62,302 bases of DNA from Nocardia acididurans (GTDB lineage Bacteria; Actinomycetota; Actinomycetes; Mycobacteriales; Mycobacteriaceae), in the NCBI RefSeq assembly GCF_016741815.1, contig NZ_JAERRJ010000022.1, positions 1-62,302 on the forward strand. Reading direction: 5' to 3'. Position numbers and translations under genes: made by a program. The notes under the pieces were generated by a model that saw only the letters and a list, made by a program, of their open reading frames with translations, had not been told where the DNA came from and made no database searches. Position 1 is the stretch's first letter. Each line of letters starts with the position of its first letter. Shown here piece by piece: positions 57,111 through 62,302 of the stretch.

Positions 57111-58649
57111 TTATTCCCCATCCCGATCGTCGAGTCGATCCTGTTCGGCGCGTGCCGCGGCAACCAGTACGGATTGCCAGAGCGCCAGGTTGTCGCGTTC
57201 TCTGCTGCCGGCGCGTTCACGCTGGAAGATCTCGTGCAGCATCAGATACAGCAGGGATTTGATGACCGGGGCGTCGTTGAGGCCGCCGTGGCGGCCGCCG
57301 AGGATGGCGGCGCGGTATTTGAGGTTGAGCAGGATGCCGTGGTGTTCGCGGTCCAGGTCGAAGAAGTCGTCGCCTTCGAAGGCGGTCCAGCGAACGGAGA
57401 TCGGTTGTTCGCCGGGGAGTTCGGGGAGTTCTTCGGCGATCACTTCGCGGATTCCGTGGGCGAAGCCGCGGCCGGGTTGGATGGCGGGTTTGCGTTCGAC
57501 GCTGGATCGTTTGCGGGCTTCGCGGTAGGTGGCGTCGGCGTCGGAGAGGAAGTGGGTGAAGGTGTTTCCGGCGTCGTCGGACGCGTGCTCGAGGGCGGCG
57601 ATGAATTCCGGGGAGACCTCTACGCCGTCCTTCTTGACGGTCAGGCGGAAGACGTCGCCGGTGTGGGGCGGGAGTTCGACCGCTACGCGAGCCAGGACGA
57701 GGTGTTGTTCGGGTTGGCGGAAGTTGTTCCAGCCGCCGGCTTGGACGAGTCGGTCGTTGCGGTAGAGGTAGAAGCCTTGTGTGTCCTGGAGGGAACCGGT
57801 CGCACGGAATTGCGGCAGTGACGATTTGGGAGTCCAGATGTGGGCGTTCAGTTGCACCGGGCCGACAGAGGGCAGTTCGAGTTTGAAGGTGCGCGGATAC
57901 TCGGGGTGGCCGCTCACCGGGTAGCCGAACGGATCCAGTGGCAGGACACCGAAATCCATGACGAGCAGGCCGGTGGTGATGTCCTCCACGGCGATGGTGA
58001 TGTTGAAATCGCCTCGGGCCAGGTAGCGGTGGAGTTGGAGTCCCAGGTGCATGCCGAGCTTGGAGATCGTGCGGGACAGGTAACGTTCGGTTTGTTCGGG
58101 GCCGCCGTTTCGCGGAAAGTCCTTCACGCCGTCCCAGCGGATTACCGTGCCCTGCCAGGTGATCGGGCTGCCGGAGTAGCGATCCATGAGTGATTGCGCA
58201 TAGCGCGGTTCCACAATGTCGCATTGGAATCCGTCTTTGGCGCGTTCCATTACCCAGCGGCGGCCGGCGGGGCGGCTCGTGCGCGTGCGACTGACGACAC
58301 TCACCGCGGCGGCATGACTCAGGGAGGCGGATTTGAGGCCGGTGCCGAACATGCCGAGGGAACCCTCGCGGTAGTTGCGCCGACCACCGACTGTCATGGC
58401 GACGTCGAGTTCGTCGTCCGTCATGCCGGAACCGTCGTCGATGATGAGCAGGCTCACCAGCCGGTCGCCGTCGCGGAGGAAGTGGATGACCACGTCCTTG
58501 GCTCCGGCGTCGATGGAGTTGTCCACGAGGTCGGCGATGGCGGCTTCGAAGCCGTAGCCCTGACTGGTAAGGGCTTCCATATATCGGGGGTCGGGTGGGA
58601 GGTGTTTGGTGCCCGTCGTCGGGACATCGAACTTCCAGTCATCCGCCAT
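57111..58649 (-). CDS. GHKL (MORC-like) ATPase of the defence island
   Basis: The protein has 512 residues. The ATPase shows Asp40 and Asn44 in the N-box (AAIADLVDNSIDAGAKDV), DDGSGM (71-76) and SLGMFGTGLKSASLSHA (97-113). An S5-like transducer follows (GTVIRWDGVKDF, FYLYRNDRLVQAGGWNNF), and the C-terminus is charged. This is the paraMORC type that comparative genomics places in restriction-like operons with Z1 proteins. It probably acts as an ATP-driven DNA clamp. ATG 58649 begins the conserved MADDWKFDVP; upstream in-frame codons (GTG 58655) are possible. Its stop is 2 bp before the Z1 start. Confidence 0.88.
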   Translation of the reverse strand: MADDWKFDVPTTGTKHLPPDPRYMEALTSQGYGFEAAIADLVDNSIDAGAKDVVIHFLRDGDRLVSLLIIDDGSGMTDDELDVAMTVGGRRNYREGSLGMFGTGLKSASLSHAAAVSVVSRTRTSRPAGRRWVMERAKDGFQCDIVEPRYAQSLMDRYSGSPITWQGTVIRWDGVKDFPRNGGPEQTERYLSRTISKLGMHLGLQLHRYLARGDFNITIAVEDITTGLLVMDFGVLPLDPFGYPVSGHPEYPRTFKLELPSVGPVQLNAHIWTPKSSLPQFRATGSLQDTQGFYLYRNDRLVQAGGWNNFRQPEQHLVLARVAVELPPHTGDVFRLTVKKDGVEVSPEFIAALEHASDDAGNTFTHFLSDADATYREARKRSSVERKPAIQPGRGFAHGIREVIAEELPELPGEQPISVRWTAFEGDDFFDLDREHHGILLNLKYRAAILGGRHGGLNDAPVIKSLLYLMLHEIFQRERAGSRERDNLALWQSVLVAAARAEQDRLDDRDGE

Positions 58650-58758
58650 AACCACCCCGATGCTATGCATTAGCCGAAAACTTTCTGACCCTCCGCGGGG
58701 GCCATTGTGAAAGATCCGACGGGTGCGGCGGAGTGTTACAGGGCACACCCGCAAGGGT

Positions 58759-59382
58759 TTACAAGCCTGCTCCGAGGGTTCGAATGCAGTGGGTCACCAG
58801 ATCCGAGGGGGAGCCTTTGCCGGCGGCGGGGGCGTCGGTGGATGCCCACTGTTCCACGGCGATTCGGATGGAACCGGCAATCGCGGCCGCTATCAAGCGA
58901 ATTCGGAGGGTGTCGGTGTCGGGGCCTGCCAATTCGGTTAGGGCTCGGGCCAATTGGCGTTCGCCCTCCATGTTGATGCGTTGCCAGACGGCTCGCAGGG
59001 CGTCGTCGGAGTCCATGGCGCGCAGTAGGCCCCGGGTGACTTCCAGGTCGTCGTCCACTCCCCTGAATGTCAGGGCGCGGACTGCCGCGGACTCCAACTC
59101 CGCGAGGGTCGGCAGGTGTTGCGGGCCGGTGGCGATGATGTCGAGCCAGCGTTGTGCGCCTGCGGCGAGCATGGGCTCGACGGCGTCTTCCTTGGTGCGG
59201 CTGTAGCGGTAGAACGTGCGCAGGGCTATGCCGGATTCGGCGGCTATCTCCTCGGCCGTCACCGAGGCTGTTCCGCGTTCGGCGAAGAGGCGGGCGGCGG
59301 TGCGGGCGATGTCCATGCGGGTGGCGGCCTTGCGGCGTTCGGCCAGGGAGGGGCGGCGCGGCTCGGTGGGGGCTGCGGGCAT
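58759..59382 (-). CDS. TetR-family transcriptional regulator
   Basis: The protein has 207 residues. The N-terminal helix-turn-helix is in RMDIARTAARLFAERGTASVTAEEIAAESGIALRTFYRYSRTKEDAVEPML (segments at about 23-72). The C-terminal domain is helical, with LRAMDSDDALRAVWQRI. ATG 59382 has AGGAGG upstream; the extension to 59448 is Pro/Arg-rich and rejected. It is divergent from the SDR gene, and TGGCAC-GTT-GTGCCA lies between them, so it probably regulates that gene. It marks the right-hand neighbour of the defence island. Confidence 0.87.
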   Translation of the reverse strand: MPAAPTEPRRPSLAERRKAATRMDIARTAARLFAERGTASVTAEEIAAESGIALRTFYRYSRTKEDAVEPMLAAGAQRWLDIIATGPQHLPTLAELESAAVRALTFRGVDDDLEVTRGLLRAMDSDDALRAVWQRINMEGERQLARALTELAGPDTDTLRIRLIAAAIAGSIRIAVEQWASTDAPAAGKGSPSDLVTHCIRTLGAGL

Positions 59383-59442
59383 CGGGGGCCTCCTGCTGGT
59401 CGGGACTGGTATGGGAGGAATCCTAGTCTTCGGATGACAGTG

Positions 59443-59457
59443 TGGCACGTTGTGCCA
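59443..59457. promoter_or_regulatory. TetR operator candidate TGGCAC-GTT-GTGCCA
   Basis: Perfect 6-base arms with a 3-base centre lie in the divergent gap between the TetR gene (start 59382) and the SDR gene (start 59513), a usual place for an autoregulatory TetR site. Confidence 0.5.
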
Positions 59458-59512
59458 TACAGGCGTAGTGTGTCAGGTAGCGGGGACCTAGAGCTACAGG
59501 AGGAATTTCGCA

Positions 59513-60283
59513 ATGGAGCGTTTTGCCGATCGCCGGGTACTGATCACCGGCGCGGGGTCGGGTATCGGGCGGGCCACTGTTCATCGGATCCTGTCCGAGG
59601 GTGGGCAGGTTGTGGCGGCCGATGTGAATGAGGACGGGCTTGCCGAGACTGCCAAGCAGGCGGCGGCCAACGGGAATGGTGAGCGGCTCACCAGCGTGAA
59701 AATCGATATCGCCGATGAGGATTCGGTGCGGGCGGGGGTGGCCTCGGCTGTCGAGACGCTGGGCGGGCTGGATGCGCTGATCAATGCGGCGGGGATTCTG
59801 CGGTCCGCGCATACGCATGAGATGCCGCTGGCTGATTTCAATCGGATCATCACCGTGAACCTGACGGGCACCTTCCTGATGATTCGGGAGGCACTGCCCG
59901 CGCTGCTGGAATCCGATAAGGGTGTGATCGTGAACTTCACATCGACCTCGGCGTTCTTCGCGCATCCGTATATGGCGGCCTATGCGGCGTCCAAGGGCGG
60001 GATCATGTCGATGACGCATGCACTGGCCTCGGAATACAGCAAGCAGGGGCTACGGGTGGTCGCGGTCGCGCCGGGGTCGATCTCCAGCGATATGACCGAC
60101 GGCAAGGGGCCGGGGTTGCCCGCCGACGCCGATATCAATCTGTTCATGAAGCTGATGCCGGGGATCGGGCAGGGGTTCGCCTCACCCGATACCGTGGCGG
60201 GCGTGGTCGCCATGCTGGCGTCGGATGACGGTGCGTTCATCACCGGCACCGAGATTCGCATCGACGGCGGCACGCACTACTGA
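59513..60283 (+). CDS. short-chain dehydrogenase/reductase
   Basis: The protein has 256 residues, a classical SDR. It shows VLITGAGSGIGRATVHRIL (TGxxxGIG cofactor loop), DVNEDGL (NAD preference from the Asp at the end of strand 2), LINAAGILRSAHT (NAG-like), FTSTSAFFAHPYMAAYAASKGG (Ser and YxxxK catalytic residues) and DDGAFITGTEIRIDGGTHY at the end. The substrate is unknown. AGGAGG precedes ATG 59513. It is divergent from a TetR gene that is probably its regulator, and its 3' end overlaps the convergent TetR gene by 7 bp. Confidence 0.92.
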   Translation: MERFADRRVLITGAGSGIGRATVHRILSEGGQVVAADVNEDGLAETAKQAAANGNGERLTSVKIDIADEDSVRAGVASAVETLGGLDALINAAGILRSAHTHEMPLADFNRIITVNLTGTFLMIREALPALLESDKGVIVNFTSTSAFFAHPYMAAYAASKGGIMSMTHALASEYSKQGLRVVAVAPGSISSDMTDGKGPGLPADADINLFMKLMPGIGQGFASPDTVAGVVAMLASDDGAFITGTEIRIDGGTHY

Positions 60284-61086
60284 GCCGCGATCGCCGCCGC
60301 TACCCCGTCGAGGATCAGGGACAGGCCGTAGTGGAAGTCCGCATCCGGTGGGGCGGCGGCGATTTCGGGCGAGGTGAAGATGCCGGAGGCGAACAGCGCC
60401 GCGGCGTCGGGGAAACGGTCGGGGGTGACCAGGGCCGAGAGGTCGGCCGTATAGGCGCGTAGTGCGCCTGCCTCGTCGAGATGAGCTGCGGCCCAAGCCT
60501 GTTCGAGTTGACGTTCGAGGGTGAAGGCCTGGCGTACGTAGCCGCCGACGAGGGTGATGACGCCGATCTTGGCGGGCCAATCCAGTTGTGTGTCGCGGAG
60601 TGCGCGCAGGCCGGCGTCCATCCAGGCGAGGGCATTCGGGCCGCGCGGCGGGCCGCTGACGGGGAGCTGTATCAGCCAGGGATGACGGCGGTGGGCGGTC
60701 AGTTGCGTGCGTGCCCAGAAGCCTAGGGCGGAGCGCCAGAGGGGTTCGCCCGCAGTGGATTTCACAGACGAGGCCGCGGCGTCCAGCTCCGGCACTCCCT
60801 TGCGGTCATCCCCGAGGGCCTCGGGCGGCGGGCCGGTTGCCGCATCGACCATCAGGTCGGTCAATTCGTCTTTGGAGCCGATGTGGCGATAGAGGGACAT
60901 CGGCGTGACATCCAGGGCCGCAGCGATTTTCGGGAGGGTTGCGCCGGAGAGCCCATCACGGTCGGCCAGTTCGACAGCCGTGCCGACGATGCGGTCGACA
61001 TCGAGGGCGGCGCGGCGGCCCAGATGTGAGCCGAGCGGGAGCCGCCAGAGGCGGGCCAGGTGGTCGGGCATCGTGTGATCCGTCAT
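60277..61086 (-). CDS. TetR/AcrR-family regulator with TetR_C_1-type domain
   Basis: The protein has 269 residues. The helix-turn-helix is RIVGTAVELADRDGLSGATLPKIAAALDVTPMSLYRHIGSKDELTDLMVD (read in parts, about residues 31-82). The long C-terminal part resembles the TetR C-terminal domain of TetR-class drug regulators (LTAHRRHPWLIQLPVSGPPRGPNALAWMDAGLRALRDTQL in parts). ATG 61086 is chosen; an in-frame TTG at 61113 sits too close to the operator side. It is divergent from the small membrane-protein gene, with a 13-bp-arm inverted repeat between (61131-61161). Confidence 0.86.
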   Translation of the reverse strand: MTDHTMPDHLARLWRLPLGSHLGRRAALDVDRIVGTAVELADRDGLSGATLPKIAAALDVTPMSLYRHIGSKDELTDLMVDAATGPPPEALGDDRKGVPELDAAASSVKSTAGEPLWRSALGFWARTQLTAHRRHPWLIQLPVSGPPRGPNALAWMDAGLRALRDTQLDWPAKIGVITLVGGYVRQAFTLERQLEQAWAAAHLDEAGALRAYTADLSALVTPDRFPDAAALFASGIFTSPEIAAAPPDADFHYGLSLILDGVAAAIAAQ

Positions 61087-61130
61087 CGCGGGTGCGGTCT
61101 CCTGTCTCGCCAATCATTGCGATCCACATT

Positions 61131-61161
61131 AGTATAGTGCTTATAGTTTAAGCCATATACT
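61131..61161. promoter_or_regulatory. long inverted repeat, TetR operator candidate
   Basis: AGTATAGTGCTTA (61131-61143) and TAAGCCATATACT (61149-61161) are inverted copies matching at 10 of 13 positions, with TAGTT between. AT-rich and central to the divergent gap, it should overlap promoters of both the TetR and membrane-protein genes. Confidence 0.6.
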
Positions 61162-61187
61162 TTTAGTGATCGCGGAAGGCCTGACCC

Positions 61188-61853
61188 ATGGACGCACTAC
61201 GCCGCACGACCGGAATCGCAGCCACCGCCGGGGCCGGGCTCACCCTCGTCGAGCTGCCCCTCTACTTCGTCTACGGCGGGCCGCCACCGGACTGGAACAT
61301 CTTGACGCGCAGCCTGATCGGGCTCTGCGGGGTCACCGCGCTGGTGGTCTTCATGAGCTGCTTCGGGCAGTGGGTGAAACGCGATGCGCCGCAGTACGAA
61401 TGGATCGGCGCGCTGGCCGCCACGGCTGGAATCGCCTGGCTGACGGTCACCATGGTGTCGACCGGCCTCGAGGTCGGGGCGGCCATCCAGGCGCCGGAAC
61501 CCATCGATCCGACCATCAGCGTGTCGGGCACCTACATCCTGTACGGGACCATTTCGCGATTGCTGGGGACGGTGCTCTTCGCCGCCCTGGGGTTCGCGGT
61601 GCTGCGCACCCGGATACTGCCGGACTGGGTGGGGCGGTCGGCGCTGATGCTGGCGATCGTCAATCTGATTTTCGCGCCGTCACTGTTCTTCGGAAATGAT
61701 CCGGTGAACTTCTATGCGGCCAATGGGTGGGGCACCACCGCCACGGTCGGCGGCATCACCATGATCTGGCTGCTCGCCGTGGGAATCACCATCCTGCGCT
61801 CCCCCGTCACCGCCCCCGAGGCCAAGTCATCCCTGAGTCGTACCAAGCCCTGA
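61188..61853 (+). CDS. small multi-pass membrane protein, TetR-controlled
   Basis: The protein has 221 residues and about six membrane segments (for example ATAGAGLTLVELPLYFVYG, IGLCGVTALVVFMSCFG, IGALAATAGIAWLTVTMV, LLGTVLFAALGFAVL and GITMIWLLAVGITIL). I recognise no named family with certainty; it resembles DUF4386-like actinobacterial proteins of unknown function. The divergent TetR gene with its operator suggests induction by a hydrophobic compound. ATG 61188 is used. The end is a charged tail (APEAKSSLSRTKP). Confidence 0.7.
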   Translation: MDALRRTTGIAATAGAGLTLVELPLYFVYGGPPPDWNILTRSLIGLCGVTALVVFMSCFGQWVKRDAPQYEWIGALAATAGIAWLTVTMVSTGLEVGAAIQAPEPIDPTISVSGTYILYGTISRLLGTVLFAALGFAVLRTRILPDWVGRSALMLAIVNLIFAPSLFFGNDPVNFYAANGWGTTATVGGITMIWLLAVGITILRSPVTAPEAKSSLSRTKP

Positions 61854-61916
61854 ACTTTCCGGAATTCGTGCTAGCACCATGCCTTTGCGGATCGGGATTG
61901 GGCAGACTCGGCAAGC

Positions 61917-62234
61917 ATGATGTCGACGAAAAACACTTCTGCTCGAAGATTATTCGCTCGCGTTGCTCTCACCGGTGCGCTCGTCGTGACACCGTTGGCC
62001 GCGGTCGCTGCCACCGCCTCGGCTGATCCCGGTACGGGGCCGGCGATCACCGACGTGCGGCATCCGCACGGGAACGACCGGGACTGCGACAACTGGAAAG
62101 ATCGCGATCGGTGGGACCACCGCAATGACCGATGGTGGGATGACGACTGCGATCGCCGGAACGACCGCCATCACGACCGCGACAACGACGGCTGGCGCAA
62201 TTCGTTGCCGCGCGGGTGGTTCGGCAGCAGCTAG
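61917..62234 (+). CDS. small secreted Asp/Arg/His/Trp-rich protein
   Basis: The protein has 105 residues. A Sec signal peptide (RRLFARVALTGALVVTPLAAVAATASAD in parts, cleavage likely after ASA) is followed by a mature domain of about 65 residues dominated by Asp, Arg, Asn, His and Trp: NDRDCDNWKDRDRWDHRNDR, WWDDDCDRRNDRHHDRDNDGW. The two Cys (DCDNW and DDCDR) may pair. The composition suggests metal or polyanion binding outside the cell, but no family is recognised. Start ATG 61917 or 61920. The window ends shortly after with 68 bases in which nothing is seen. Confidence 0.65.
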   Translation: MMSTKNTSARRLFARVALTGALVVTPLAAVAATASADPGTGPAITDVRHPHGNDRDCDNWKDRDRWDHRNDRWWDDDCDRRNDRHHDRDNDGWRNSLPRGWFGSS

Positions 62235-62302
62235 CCCGCTGAGCGCCGAAGATTCGCTTTAACGTCACCGCTCATTCACGCGCCCCCGGCGCGGTCCTGC
62301 TT

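Noticed and set aside
51000..58700. Island as a mobile element with integrase and att sites
   Set aside because: No integrase, transposase, terminal repeats or tRNA target was seen at either edge; transfer is inferred only from composition.

Overview
The window looks like a chromosome segment of a high-GC mycolic-acid actinomycete, most probably Nocardia or a close relative. The reasons are the GC-rich, C/G-ending codon use, a HupB with a long Lys/Ala tail, coenzyme F420 genes, a RamB-type regulator, and gene order. From 1 to 39.5 kb the core genes run in the same order as Mycobacterium tuberculosis Rv2967c to Rv2996c: pyc, recG, a DAK2 protein, ung, thiL, a DUF3515 protein, ddl, gpsA, cofC/fbiD, ppk, mutT1, hupB, leuD, leuC, an IclR regulator, an F420/FMN-type split-barrel protein, tRNA-Glu, tRNA-Gln, gltX, an FAH-family protein, an MFS transporter, leuB and serA. 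I recalled that order from memory and did not search it.

Layout. 1-0.6 kb: 5' end of pyruvate carboxylase. 0.8-10.7 kb: accessory genes (hydrolase, YczE-like membrane protein, epoxide-hydrolase-like protein, IclR, DUF445, RamB, a GntR/fatty-acid-hydroxylase/lipoprotein operon, EamA transporter). 10.7-28.5 kb: conserved block for DNA repair, cofactor, wall-precursor, lipid-precursor, polyphosphate and leucine genes. 29.8-31.6 kb: an Acg-like flavoprotein beside an orphan DevR/DosR-like response regulator, which suggests a hypoxia or redox role. 32.3-39.5 kb: two tRNAs, gltX, leuB and serA. 39.7-43.6 kb: a secreted phosphodiesterase, an unusual operon of flavohemoglobin, DivIVA-like coiled-coil protein and single-domain globin, and a 45-residue peptide gene. 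44.1-46.2 kb: a GHKL ATPase fused to a PD-(D/E)XK nuclease domain, probably a stand-alone defence gene. 46.5-51.1 kb: small metabolic and regulatory genes, including a TetR/class II aldolase/PfkB kinase unit.

The most striking region is 51.06-58.65 kb, a defence island. It holds a NaeI-type restriction endonuclease, one C5-cytosine methyltransferase, a divergent NgoMIV-type restriction endonuclease, a Z1-domain ATPase and a GHKL/MORC-like ATPase. NaeI and NgoMIV are structurally unrelated enzymes that both cut GCCGGC in their type species, so two different nuclease folds appear to share one methylase and to sit beside a helicase/ATPase pair. The NgoMIV-like protein seems to carry Gln where the family has a metal-binding Glu. 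The left part of the island, including the 3' end of the Z1 gene, is clearly AT-richer than its surroundings, which suggests mosaic acquisition.

58.7-62.3 kb: two TetR regulators, an SDR dehydrogenase, a small multi-pass membrane protein and a charged secreted protein. Several divergent promoters contain clear inverted repeats, and at least three genes look leaderless. No insertion sequence, integrase, prophage or CRISPR array was seen. All functional calls are by eye from motifs and remembered family sequences.
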